A stretch of 64,000 nucleotides of DNA, taken from assembly GCA_040223615.1 (NCBI GenBank), contig JAVKFY010000010.1, forward strand, positions 1 to 64,000, written 5' to 3'. The notes under the pieces were generated by a model. The model worked only from the letters and a program-made list of their open reading frames with translations. It made no database searches and was not told the DNA's origin. The translations under genes and the position numbers were made by a program. Source of the stretch: JAVKFY01 sp040223615. Lineage in GTDB: Bacteria; Pseudomonadota; Alphaproteobacteria; GCA-2731375. Shown here piece by piece: positions 17,499 through 25,626 of the stretch. Position 1 is the first letter of the stretch, and each line of letters starts with the position of its first letter.

Positions 17499-18764
17499 AT
17501 GTCGGCATCCGATACCGACGCCTCGACCGCGAAACACCTGCGCGGCAAGTACGCGATCTGCGGCATTGGCGAGACCACCTACCGGCGCGGCTCGGACCAG
17601 TCGACACGCTCGCTCGCCACCTGGGCGATCGGCAACGCGCTGGCCGATGCCGGCATGACCGCGGCCGATGTCGACGGCATGCTGAGCTACTCCAACAACG
17701 ACAGCACCTTCGCGCCGCTGGTCGCCAACGACCTCGGCATCCGGCCGAACTTCTACATGGACGTCTATGGCGGCGGCTCGTCGACCGAGGCGCTGATCGG
17801 TATCGCCATCGGCGTGATCGAGGCCGGCATGTGCAACGCGGTGGCGATCTACCGGGCCATGAACGGCTACAGCCAGATCCGCATCGGCGGCACCGGCGCG
17901 CGCTCGCTGGTGCCGATCGTCGGCGACCAGATCCACGGCCGGGCCTATGGCTGGCAGAGCGCCGGGCAGATGTTCGCGCCGGCCTTCATGCGCCACATGT
18001 ACGACTACGGCACCACGCCGGCGCAGGTCGCGGGCGTGAAGGTGGCGCACTCCAAGCACGCCTCGAACAACCCCAAGGCGTTCTACAAGAAGCGCTACAC
18101 GGTCGACGACGTGCTGAACTCGCGGATCATCTGCAAGCCGCTGCACCTGCTGGACTGCTGCGTGGAGACGGACAACGCGACCTGCATCATCGTCACCCGG
18201 CTGGAGCGCGCCCGCGACTGCCCGAACCCGCCGGCGGTGATCCAGTCGGTCGCCGGGCGCGTGATGAAGCCGCGCGGCGACACCTACCTGCACCACCAGC
18301 ACGGACCGCTGTCGACCGTCGCCGGTCACTATGCGCGGAACATCCTGTGGCCGAACGCGGGCCTGGGGCCGGAGGACGTGGACGTCACCGGCTCGTACGA
18401 CGCCTTCACCTTCACCACCATGCTGCAACTCGAGGACTACGGATTCTGCAAGAAGGGCGAAGGCGGCCAGTACGTCTCCGACGGCACCATCGAGCTCGGC
18501 GGCAAGCGGCCGAACAACACCTCGGGCGGGCACTTGTGCGAGGGCTACACACACGGCATGAACATGGTAATCGAGAACACGCGCCAGCTGCGCGGCGACG
18601 TCGACGACAACTGTCCCATCGGACCGGACGGCAAGCGCCAGCATACCTTCGACTATGGCGAAGGCGGCTGCCGCCAGGTGCGCGGCGCGGAGGTCACCTG
18701 CAACATGGGCTGGGCCAACCCGGGCACCGGTTCGGCGATGGTCATGGCGAAGGACGCACGGTGA
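17499..18764 (+). CDS. Thiolase-like protein (SCP-x/lipid-transfer type)
   Basis: 421-residue thiolase-superfamily protein of the non-specific lipid-transfer/acetyl-CoA acetyltransferase group. It shows IGETTYRRG near the N-terminus, DVYGGGSSTEALIG, and a C-terminal SGGHLCEGYTHG region replacing the usual thiolase GHP-G motif. ATG 17499 has an AAGGAGG site. It is coupled by a 1-nt overlap to an OB-fold DUF35 gene. In steroid and branched acyl-CoA catabolism such pairs act as thiolases or as Ltp2/ChsH2-type retro-aldolases; which reaction applies here is inference. Confidence 0.85.
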   Translation: MSASDTDASTAKHLRGKYAICGIGETTYRRGSDQSTRSLATWAIGNALADAGMTAADVDGMLSYSNNDSTFAPLVANDLGIRPNFYMDVYGGGSSTEALIGIAIGVIEAGMCNAVAIYRAMNGYSQIRIGGTGARSLVPIVGDQIHGRAYGWQSAGQMFAPAFMRHMYDYGTTPAQVAGVKVAHSKHASNNPKAFYKKRYTVDDVLNSRIICKPLHLLDCCVETDNATCIIVTRLERARDCPNPPAVIQSVAGRVMKPRGDTYLHHQHGPLSTVAGHYARNILWPNAGLGPEDVDVTGSYDAFTFTTMLQLEDYGFCKKGEGGQYVSDGTIELGGKRPNNTSGGHLCEGYTHGMNMVIENTRQLRGDVDDNCPIGPDGKRQHTFDYGEGGCRQVRGAEVTCNMGWANPGTGSAMVMAKDAR

Positions 18765-19285
18765 TGGCGATCGAAGGCGAATATATGGGCATGATGCTCA
18801 CCATCGACGACGTGGATGGCGAGAATCGCGACTTCTTCGGCTGGTGCGCCAAGGGCGAGTTCCGCCTGCAGCGCGGCAAGCAGTCGGGCCTGCTGCGCTA
18901 CCCGCCGACCACCGCCTGTCCGTGGACCGGCGACCGCGAGAGCGAGTGGGTGGCGGTCGAAGGCAGGGGCACGGTGCACAGCTATGCCGAGGTGCATCAC
19001 CCGATCCAGCCGGCCTTCCGCGACAAGGTCCCCTACATGATCCTGGTGGTCGACCTCGACACCCAGAAGGGCGAGCCGACCGCCGACGAGGCGCTGCGCG
19101 TGACCGGCAACCTGGTGCTGGCCGACAGCAGCTTCGCGCCGCCAGACGTGATCAAGCAGGTCGGCATCGGAACCCGCGTGCGCATGGTCTTCTCACAGGT
19201 GGCGGACGGCTTCGCGCTGCCGCAGTGGACCATCGACGAAGACGCCGAGCAGCCGGACAAGCCCTGGCGCTATCCGCAGGAGTGA
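18764..19285 (+). CDS. Zn-ribbon/OB-fold DUF35 protein, thiolase partner
   Basis: 173-residue ChsH2/DUF35-like protein. It has an N-terminal rubredoxin-like part with degenerate metal ligands (GWCAKGEFRLQRGKQSGLLRY, only one clear Cys before PPTTACPW) and a C-terminal OB fold (WVAVEGRGTVHSYAEVHH...GTRVRMVF). The ATG shares its A with the thiolase stop (TGATG), so the two products are probably made in equal amounts and form a complex. It likely binds acyl-CoA substrates for the thiolase. Confidence 0.85.
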   Translation: MAIEGEYMGMMLTIDDVDGENRDFFGWCAKGEFRLQRGKQSGLLRYPPTTACPWTGDRESEWVAVEGRGTVHSYAEVHHPIQPAFRDKVPYMILVVDLDTQKGEPTADEALRVTGNLVLADSSFAPPDVIKQVGIGTRVRMVFSQVADGFALPQWTIDEDAEQPDKPWRYPQE

Positions 19286-19354
19286 TGCCGTCATGGACCT
19301 ACCGTAAGGCGTATGACGACGGCCCCCGGAGTCGGAGAATTTTACAGAACAAAC

Positions 19355-19370
19355 ATGCGTAGATCCGCAT
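19355..19370. promoter_or_regulatory. Inverted repeat upstream of the sigma-54 promoter (possible enhancer site)
   Basis: ATGCG-TAGATC-CGCAT is a perfect 5-bp inverted repeat about 60 nt upstream of the -12 element at 19423, the sort of place where a bacterial enhancer-binding protein could bind. Only one copy is visible, so this is tentative. Confidence 0.3.
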
Positions 19371-19409
19371 ATAATTGCCAAACCCTTATAAACGCTTGTG
19401 TGGCATTTT

Positions 19410-19425
19410 TGGCACAGAAATTGCT
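19410..19425 (+). promoter_or_regulatory. Sigma-54 (RpoN) -24/-12 promoter of the CTERM protein gene
   Basis: TGGCACAGAAATTGCT matches the RpoN consensus TGGCACG-N4-TTGCW, with GG at 19411-19412 and GC at 19423-19424 at the exact required spacing. Transcription should begin about 12 nt after the GC, giving a leader of roughly 75 nt before ATG 19511. CTERM-class genes in exopolysaccharide-producing bacteria are known to be controlled by RpoN with the PrsK/PrsR two-component system, so the context fits. Confidence 0.75.
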
Positions 19426-19510
19426 TTTAAGTGGCGTGGTAGATTCTATGGAGTGAAGAACGAGCCTCAGGGTAAGAGCCCGGGCGCTCAGGTACGTACA
19501 GGGGAAAGCA

Positions 19511-20119
19511 ATGAAGTTAAGCATCATGGCCGGCGTGTTGGCCGCCACCTTCGCCCTCAACAGCGCGCCAGCATTGGCCGCACTCGTCCACGAGGACAGT
19601 TCTACCGCTGGGGGCAGCGTCAGCGGCAACTTCCTGGATGTCGAGTGGGAAAGCACGCCCACCACGGTCGTCATCGACTTCACCGCCCATCAGTTGTTCG
19701 ATTTCTTTCTGAACGACTACCAGATGGGTCCGGGAAGCTCGACGTCGGACGTCTCCGGCTACACGCTGGATATTCTTGACGGCCCGAGCGGCACCGCGAC
19801 CTCGCGGCTGACCAACGACACTAACTTCTGCTCCGGTGCCGACGCGCCGGTAAGCGATTTTTCGGGAAATTGCAGTTTGATCACCGCAACCGGCAATTCG
19901 GGCAGCAACGCTGACTCCGCCGCGAAGCCGGGCGACCTTCTGTTCGCCGACCTTGGTGAAGGCTTCTACCGGTTGGGCTTCTTCGACAGTTCCAGCCCGC
20001 CGGAAGGTACGGCGCGGTTCGAACTCGTGGCCGTGCCGGCGCCGGCGAGCCTGCCGCTGTTCGCCGCGGCCCTGGCGCTGACCGGGTTCGGCGTGTGGCG
20101 TCGTCGCCGCCACGGCTAA
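19511..20119 (+). CDS. VPxPA-CTERM sorting domain surface protein
   Basis: 202 residues: Sec signal peptide (MKLSIMAGVLAATFAL, cleavage after ALA near residue 23), a ~150-residue Ser/Thr/Asp/Gly-rich extracellular domain with two Cys, then the tripartite sorting tail VPAPASLPLFAAALALTGFG and VWRRRRHG, i.e. a VPxPA motif, a TM helix and an Arg cluster. This is the VPLPA/PEP-CTERM class recognised by exosortases and linked to exopolysaccharide and biofilm production. No exosortase is in the window, so it must be encoded elsewhere. A sigma-54 promoter lies upstream. The extracellular domain is unfamiliar. Confidence 0.85.
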   Translation: MKLSIMAGVLAATFALNSAPALAALVHEDSSTAGGSVSGNFLDVEWESTPTTVVIDFTAHQLFDFFLNDYQMGPGSSTSDVSGYTLDILDGPSGTATSRLTNDTNFCSGADAPVSDFSGNCSLITATGNSGSNADSAAKPGDLLFADLGEGFYRLGFFDSSSPPEGTARFELVAVPAPASLPLFAAALALTGFGVWRRRRHG

Positions 20120-20291
20120 CGGACGGACCGCTCGCGTCCAGATAACCAGTTCGCGGCCGGGGCGGCATCGCCTCGGCCGCGTTCGTTCTGGCGTCGAGGA
20201 CGGACTGTCGAACGCGGCTCGCGCCATGTAGCCTTGGGTTCGACAATGGCGCGGTTGCGGCGCCGCCGACCGGACCGACCAGGAGGATGCG

Positions 20292-20720
20292 ATGCGCCAA
20301 GCCTCGACCGATCACGGACCGGAATATCGCCACGTCGACGACATGGAGTGGGAGACGCTGCGCTTTCCCGGCCAGAGCAGCAAGATGGTGTTCCATCCGC
20401 ACGACGCGCGCCCGGACGAACCCAACACCGGCTTCGTGCGCTACGAGGCCGGCGCCTTCCACCCGCGCCACCGGCACGACTTCGCGCAGGTCTGGTACAT
20501 CCTGGAGGGCACCTTCAAGATCGGCGAGCGCACGGTCGGCCCCGGCACCGTGGTGTTCCACGCCGACCCGCACTACGAAGAAGACCTGTCGACCGAGACC
20601 GGCGGGCTGATGTTCTTCGTGCAATACACCGGGCCCAGCACCGGCAAGGGCCCGATCTACGACGGCCGCTTCAACATGGCCGAGCGCAAGCCGCTGTCGG
20701 AAGCGAACCTGAACGTCTAG
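20292..20720 (+). CDS. Cupin-domain protein
   Basis: 142-residue single-cupin protein. The metal-site motif HPRHRHDFAQVWYILEG (about residues 57-73) and the second motif GPGTVVFHADPHYEED are present. ATG 20292 has a strong AGGAGG site. Small cupins of this kind bind a metal and a small carboxylate, as isomerases, dioxygenases or sensors. The 3' end overlaps by 4 nt the stop of the opposing GlxA-type regulator. Specific role unknown. Confidence 0.8.
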   Translation: MRQASTDHGPEYRHVDDMEWETLRFPGQSSKMVFHPHDARPDEPNTGFVRYEAGAFHPRHRHDFAQVWYILEGTFKIGERTVGPGTVVFHADPHYEEDLSTETGGLMFFVQYTGPSTGKGPIYDGRFNMAERKPLSEANLNV

Positions 20721-21751
20721 CTGTCGCCCTCGCGCCCGTGCATCCGGGCGTAGCGGAAGCGCCGGCGGTAGTCGGCTGGCGAGACGCCGGTACGGCGCCG
20801 GAACAGACGGCGAAAGGCGCGCGCGTCCTGGTAGCCGGCCTCGGCAGCGACCGCGTCGATCGATGCCGCGCCGGTTTCCAGCATCTGCTTCGCTTCTTCG
20901 ATGCGGACGGCCTGCACGTACTCCAGCGGGGTGAAGCCGGTGGCGGCCTTGAAGCGTCGCCCGAAGGTTCGGGCCGGCAGGCCGGACATCGACTGCATCT
21001 TCGCGACCGCATCGCTATCGGCATAGCTGTCGGCGACCCAGAACTGACAGGCCTGGATCGTTTCGTCGTCGTGCAGGGGCCGTTTCGGCAAGGCGGCAAA
21101 CGGGAGCTGGCCGTGCGTGCGGTCGCCGATGATGTAGAAGCGTGCCGCCTGTGCCGCGTGTTCCGGCCCAACGAAACGGCCGATCAGGTACAAAGCCAGA
21201 TCCTGCCACGAGGCCATGCCGCCAGTCAGGATCAGTCGGTCGCCCTCGCCGGCAAAGCACAACGTCCGCTCGGGCCGGAAACGGGTGCGCGGATAATAGC
21301 GCCGGTACATGTCGCGATAGGCCCAGTGTGCCGTGGCGTCGGCATCTTCCAGCAGGCCGGCCTCGGCCAGCAGGATCGAACCTGAGCAGGTTGTCGCAAT
21401 GGTGGCGCCGGCCTCGTAACGCGCGCGCAGCCAGGCGACCTCGTCGGGAAACTTGCCACGCGGGTCGCCCTCAATCGGGATGGTCATGTTGGGCACGCAG
21501 ATAACCGTGGCGTCGTCGGCCTCATCGAGCGTCGCCTGCGGCGCGACCGGGACGCCGCCGCGGCAACTGAACGGATTACCGTCCCTTGCAACGATGCGCG
21601 GGTTAACCAGCGGTGACCCGGGATCGGTTCGCACCACACGTGGCCAGGCCGAGCCCGGCAGGCTCATCACGTCGTAGAGCCCGTAGAGGATCGAGCTGGC
21701 GGTTTCGGGGGCGGCGAGGATGTCGACCTGTAGCTGCTCGGACACAGGCAT
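20717..21751 (-). CDS. GlxA-type AraC-family transcriptional regulator
   Basis: 344 residues: N-terminal DJ-1/PfpI-like glutamine-amidotransferase fold (about 8-200, with ATTCSGSILLAEAGLL carrying the nucleophile-elbow Cys) and a C-terminal double HTH AraC domain (about 235-335; ARTFGRRFKAATGFTPLEYVQ, then ARAFRRLFRRRTGVSPADYRR). Members regulate catabolic genes such as those for glycine betaine, carnitine or arginine. The likely targets are the convergent cupin gene or the divergent methyltransferase gene (115-nt gap), but this is inference. Confidence 0.9.
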   Translation of the reverse strand: MPVSEQLQVDILAAPETASSILYGLYDVMSLPGSAWPRVVRTDPGSPLVNPRIVARDGNPFSCRGGVPVAPQATLDEADDATVICVPNMTIPIEGDPRGKFPDEVAWLRARYEAGATIATTCSGSILLAEAGLLEDADATAHWAYRDMYRRYYPRTRFRPERTLCFAGEGDRLILTGGMASWQDLALYLIGRFVGPEHAAQAARFYIIGDRTHGQLPFAALPKRPLHDDETIQACQFWVADSYADSDAVAKMQSMSGLPARTFGRRFKAATGFTPLEYVQAVRIEEAKQMLETGAASIDAVAAEAGYQDARAFRRLFRRRTGVSPADYRRRFRYARMHGREGDS

Positions 21752-21865
21752 TCACTCTCTTTCGCGTGGCCATATCGGCCCGATGACGGCCAGTCTGCCC
21801 CTATCCGCCCGGTGCGGGAACCTTGATGGTCACTGCCGATGCGACAAGCGGCCAAGGAGGGGAAC

Positions 21866-22675
21866 ATGCAGAGCTTCGCCGAAGCGGAACGATCCGGATG
21901 GGAACGCAACGCGGCGCGCTATGACAGCCTGGTCGGACCGGCCACCAATCAAGGCATCGGCCCGATCTTCGACCGGATCGGAGATCTCGCCGGCAAGCGC
22001 CTGCTGGATATCGCCTGTGGGACCGGTGACCTGGCTGGCGCGGCGGCAGCGCGCGGCGCGCAGGTCGACGCCATCGATTTCGCCGCGCCGATGATCGAAG
22101 CCGCCAGAACCAAAATCGCCAACGCAAGCTTCCAGGTCGCCGATTGCCTCGACCTGCCATATGCCGACGAAACGTTCGATGCGGTGACATGCTGCTTCGG
22201 GCTACTGCACGTCGCCGACAACGCCGCGGCGATGGCGCAGGCCGCGCGGGTACTGAAGCCGGGCGGCAAGATCGCCTACACGGCGTGGTGCTCGCCACAG
22301 GACGGCGGCGCGTTCCTGGGCATGGTGTTCGGCACCTTCGGCAAGCACGCTGACATGGAGGTCGAATTGCCGCCGGCACCGCCGATGTTCGAGTTGGCCG
22401 ACGCGACACGCAGCGCCGAGTTGCTAACGCAGGCCGGCTTCACGGACGTCGCCAGCGACAGGTTCGAGGTCTCATGGACCGCGCCGGACGCCGATGGCGT
22501 CGCCGCGATCCTCAACGACGGGCTGGTACGGGCCGGCCTGATCCTGCGGGCGCAGACACCGGAACGACGAGCGCAAGTGCTGGCCGCACTCGCGGACGCG
22601 GCGCGCCCGCACGTCACCGGCAACGGATTCGCAATGACCAACTCGGCGCTGCTGGTAACGGCGACGAAGCGTTGA
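21866..22675 (+). CDS. Class I SAM-dependent methyltransferase (UbiE/Methyltransf_11 type)
   Basis: 269 residues. The SAM-binding motif I LLDIACGTGDLAG is at 47-59, an acidic post-I residue follows in VDAIDF, and motif V/VI is VLKPGGKIAYTAW. ATG 21866 has an AAGGAGGGG site 4 nt upstream; an upstream in-frame ATG at 21839 lacks one. It is divergent from the GlxA-type regulator. The substrate is unknown; small-molecule methylation is likely. Confidence 0.85.
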   Translation: MQSFAEAERSGWERNAARYDSLVGPATNQGIGPIFDRIGDLAGKRLLDIACGTGDLAGAAAARGAQVDAIDFAAPMIEAARTKIANASFQVADCLDLPYADETFDAVTCCFGLLHVADNAAAMAQAARVLKPGGKIAYTAWCSPQDGGAFLGMVFGTFGKHADMEVELPPAPPMFELADATRSAELLTQAGFTDVASDRFEVSWTAPDADGVAAILNDGLVRAGLILRAQTPERRAQVLAALADAARPHVTGNGFAMTNSALLVTATKR

Positions 22676-22685
22676 TGGCTAGGCG

Positions 22686-23519
22686 TCAGACCACCTCAGG
22701 CAGCGGCTTCCAGGCCCGGCCCCACAGGTTCATGTGCTTGTCGGCGTGGACCTCGACCGAGGCGAAGCCGGCGGCTTCAAGCTGGTCGCGTAGGGTCTGC
22801 CTGGAGAAGCCGCAGCGGTGCGCCATGTACGCGTTGCCGTCGCGCAGGAACTTCTGGTAGCCGAAGATCATGTCGAGCGCATTGATCGGCCCGACCTGCG
22901 ACTCGTAGAGCGGATCGAGCAGCGAGGCGCCGGCGGCGACGCGCTTGCAGGCTTCTTCCAAATCCGGCAGCCGCAGTAGCACCATGCCCTGCGGCCGTAA
23001 AACGCGGCGAAACTCGGCCAGCGCGACCGGCACGTCGTGCCAGTACAGATGCTCCAGCGTGTGCGAGGAGTAGAGCGCGTCGTGGCTGGCGTCGCCGACC
23101 GGGCTCATGTCGGTCATCGAAGCGACAATGTCCGGCGCGACGGACGTGTCGATGTCGAGCCGGATCTCGCGCCAGCGGTCGGTGCGGAACTCCTGGTGCA
23201 GCTTGCCCGGCTGGTCCCGGCCGCAGCCGACGTGCAGCACCGTGCGCGGCTGCTTCGGCCAGGCCAGGTCCAGCGCCGCTAGCGCCTGGACCAGCGCGTC
23301 GTTGGCATCGGCGGTACTGACGACAACGCGCAGGCAGGTCTCGTGGCCTGGCGCCACCATGGCGGCGGCGGCGAAGCCTTGTACGATCAGCGCTTCGACC
23401 ACCGGCGCGACGGGCCGGCGCAGCTCGATGCAGACGAAGCCGGCCTCGCTGGGCACCACCTCATGGCCGGCGACGCGGAGCGCCGCGACCAGGCGTGCGC
23501 GCTCGGCGGCCGGGCTCAC
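22686..23519 (-). CDS. Methyltransferase with an N-terminal aminotransferase-like (HisC C-terminal) subdomain
   Basis: 277 residues in two parts. Residues ~1-84 read like the small C-terminal subdomain of histidinol-phosphate-type class II aminotransferases: ERARLVAALRVAGHEVVPS-x-A-x-FV, then CLRVVVSTADANDALVQAL, where HisC has LRITVGT-x-EEND-x-LL. The PLP-binding large domain and its Lys are absent. Residues ~92-277 are a class I methyltransferase (VLHVGCGRD at 94-102, SSHTLEHLY, FRRVLRPQGMVLLRLPD). The GTG start overlaps the OtnC stop as GTGA, so translation is coupled. This is either a relic left by a deletion or a regulatory domain. Confidence 0.75.
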   Translation of the reverse strand: MSPAAERARLVAALRVAGHEVVPSEAGFVCIELRRPVAPVVEALIVQGFAAAAMVAPGHETCLRVVVSTADANDALVQALAALDLAWPKQPRTVLHVGCGRDQPGKLHQEFRTDRWREIRLDIDTSVAPDIVASMTDMSPVGDASHDALYSSHTLEHLYWHDVPVALAEFRRVLRPQGMVLLRLPDLEEACKRVAAGASLLDPLYESQVGPINALDMIFGYQKFLRDGNAYMAHRCGFSRQTLRDQLEAAGFASVEVHADKHMNLWGRAWKPLPEVV

Positions 23520-24148
23520 GTCGGGAATTTCCGCTTCAGCGCCGCGACCTGATCAGCGCTGAGATATCGGGTGCTGGCGCCGCGCAGCATCAGGAAGAGC
23601 TTCGCGGTCTCCTCCAGTTCTTCCGTGGCGTAGACCGCGTCCTCCAGCGACCTGCCGGCGACGACGGGGCCGTGGTTGGCGAGCAGGACGGCGTGGTGCT
23701 TGCCGGCGAGCTTCGCGACCGCCTTGGCCAGATCCCTGTCGCCCGGCGGGTAGTAGGGCACCAGCGGCAACCTGCCGACCTTCATCACGTAGTAGGCGGT
23801 GATCGGCGGCAGCACGTCGGCCGGGTCGACGTCGGCGAGGCAACTCACGGCGACCGAGTGAGTCGAGTGAAGATGCACCACGGCGCCGGCCTTGGGGCGC
23901 TTGTCGTACATCGCCAGATGCAGGAACGACTCCTTGGTCGGTGGGTCGCCGGAGACCAGGTTTCCCGTGGTGTCCAGGCGGGAGAGCCTGGCGGGGTCGA
24001 GCGCGCGCATGGTCGAGCCGGTCGGCGTCATCAGCCAGCCGTCGTCCAGCCGCACCGAGATGTTGCCCGACGACCCGAAGGTCAGGCCGCGCTCGAACAT
24101 CGAGGCGGCCAGCGCGCAAATACGGTCGCGGACCCCTGCCTCGCTCAC
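23516..24148 (-). CDS. otnC: Class II aldolase-family 3-oxo-tetronate 4-phosphate decarboxylase
   Basis: 210-residue cytoplasmic zinc aldolase-family protein. Catalytic E73 lies in PTKESFLHLAMY, and zinc ligands are H92 and H94 in VVHLHSTHS and H159 in LLANHGPVV. The sequence pattern and its pairing with a DUF1537 kinase match OtnC, which decarboxylates 3-oxo-tetronate 4-phosphate to dihydroxyacetone phosphate in threonate/erythronate catabolism. The start is GTG. It lies downstream of the kinase gene across a tandem-hairpin repeat, and its stop overlaps the methyltransferase-fusion start. Assignment of the substrate stereochemistry is not possible here. Confidence 0.85.
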   Translation of the reverse strand: MSEAGVRDRICALAASMFERGLTFGSSGNISVRLDDGWLMTPTGSTMRALDPARLSRLDTTGNLVSGDPPTKESFLHLAMYDKRPKAGAVVHLHSTHSVAVSCLADVDPADVLPPITAYYVMKVGRLPLVPYYPPGDRDLAKAVAKLAGKHHAVLLANHGPVVAGRSLEDAVYATEELEETAKLFLMLRGASTRYLSADQVAALKRKFPT

Positions 24149-24350
24149 GGCAATGCCCAGCAGGCTCGACGCATTGCGTCGAGGGCCTGCTTTGAGTCAT
24201 GAGCGTGCTGCTGCGCGCTCACGGCCGTGCCCCGCAGGCTCGACGCATTGCGTCGAGGGCCTGCTTTGATTCATGAGTGTGCTGTTGCGCGCTCACGGCC
24301 GTGCCCAGCAGGACACGGCCTGCTTTGAGTCATGAGCGTGCTGCTGCGCG
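24144..24350 (-). repeat. Tandem 74-bp intercistronic hairpin repeat (2.8 copies)
   Basis: Three head-to-tail units begin at 24144, 24218 and 24292. The first two are 74 bp and nearly identical; the third is 59 bp through loss of 15 bp inside its palindrome. Units 1 and 2 contain a long stem, GCAGG-CTCGACGCA with single-base loop T and TGCGTCGAG-GG-CCTGC. Unit 3 keeps only GCAGG-ACACGG-CCTGC. The array fills the whole gap between the kinase stop and the OtnC GTG, so it will sit as repeated stem-loops in the otn transcript, probably setting mRNA stability or relative expression. Confidence 0.85.
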
Positions 24351-24351
24351 C

Positions 24352-25617
24352 TCATCGCAACATCCCGAAAGCCTTGGCGAAGAAGTCTTTGTCGCCGAAG
24401 TTGCCGGACTTCAGGGCCAGGGCCAGGGCCGGCTCGCCCAGGCTCTCGCACCACGGTACGCCGGGGTCGATCTCCGGGCCGATACGCAGCGCCGGCACGT
24501 CGAGTGCGCTGATCGCCGCGCCTGAGGTCTCGCCGCCGGCGACGATGAGCTGCCGCACGCCCATGTCGACCAGCCCCTTGGCCAGCTCGCCAAAGGCGTT
24601 CTCGACGAGCGCGCCGGCGGCCTCGCGGCCAAGCTCGGCCTGCACCTTGCCAACGTTCTCGGGCGCGTCGGACGACGCGATCAGGATCGGCGTGTCCGCC
24701 GGTTGCGACGCCGCCCAGTCCAGCAGGGCCGCGACGGTATCCTTGTCGCGGTGCAGTTCGAACGGGTCGATATGCCGGGTCGGCCATTTGTCGGCGACGG
24801 CCGCGACCTGGCCGCGCGTGGCGACGGAACAACTTCCGGCCAGGACCGCGCCGCGGCCGGTCGGCCGGGGCAGCTCGGCCGGCGCGGCTTCGCCGATCAG
24901 GCCGGCGCCGCGATAGTTCGCCGGCAGGCCGAGCGCGATGCCGGAGCCGCCGGTGATCAGCGTCAACGCCGACGATGCCGCACCGATGGTCGTCAGGTCG
25001 GCGTCGGTAATGGCATCGACGATGGCGTGGCGGTGGCCGTCGGCCGCGAGCCTGGCGTAAGCGGCGCGCACCGAGTCGGCGCCTTGCGTGACCGTGGCGT
25101 ACTCGACCAGGCCGACCTTGTGCGGCGTCTGCCGGCCCAGCACGCGGACCAGGCTGGCGTCGCGCATCGGCGTCAGCGGGTGGTCCTTCATCGAGGAATC
25201 GGACAGCAGCACGTCGCCGACGAACAAGTGGCCCTTGTAGATCGTGCGCCCCGTCGTCGGAAAGGCCGGGCAGGCGATGGTGAAGTCGCCACCCAGCGCC
25301 TCCAGCAGCGCGTCGGCGACCGGGCCGATATTGCCCTGGTCGGTGGAATCGAAGGTCGAGCAGTATTTGAAGAAGAACTGCTTGGCGCCGCGCTGGCGCA
25401 GCCAGGCCAGCGACTCCAGCGACCAGTCGACGGCATCAGCGACCGGCGCGGTACGCGACTTGATCGCCACCACCACGGCTTCGGCATCGCCGACATCGGT
25501 CGCCTCGTCTGGCACGCCCAGCACCTGCACGGTGCGCATGCCCTGCTTGACCAGGGTGTTGGCGAGATCGGTGGCGCCGGTGAAGTCGTCGGCGACGCAG
25601 CCCAGCACGATGCCCAT
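24352..25617 (-). CDS. otnK: Four-carbon acid sugar kinase (3-oxo-tetronate kinase)
   Basis: 421-residue DUF1537/OtnK-family kinase. The N-terminal GCVADDFTGATDLANTLVKQGM motif, the FKYCSTFDSTDQGNIGP motif and the C-terminal nucleotide-binding region with the VAGGETSGA loop are all present. It phosphorylates 3-oxo-tetronate to the 4-phosphate, the substrate of OtnC downstream. The OtnI isomerase and LtnD dehydrogenase usually in such operons are not in the window. The MFS gene immediately upstream is the likely transporter. Confidence 0.88.
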   Translation of the reverse strand: MGIVLGCVADDFTGATDLANTLVKQGMRTVQVLGVPDEATDVGDAEAVVVAIKSRTAPVADAVDWSLESLAWLRQRGAKQFFFKYCSTFDSTDQGNIGPVADALLEALGGDFTIACPAFPTTGRTIYKGHLFVGDVLLSDSSMKDHPLTPMRDASLVRVLGRQTPHKVGLVEYATVTQGADSVRAAYARLAADGHRHAIVDAITDADLTTIGAASSALTLITGGSGIALGLPANYRGAGLIGEAAPAELPRPTGRGAVLAGSCSVATRGQVAAVADKWPTRHIDPFELHRDKDTVAALLDWAASQPADTPILIASSDAPENVGKVQAELGREAAGALVENAFGELAKGLVDMGVRQLIVAGGETSGAAISALDVPALRIGPEIDPGVPWCESLGEPALALALKSGNFGDKDFFAKAFGMLR

Positions 25618-25626
25618 CGGTCCTCC

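Noticed and set aside
24144..24350. Repeat array considered as a CRISPR or coding repeat
   Set aside because: Units are 74 bp without unique spacers, consist of hairpins, and the period is not a multiple of three.
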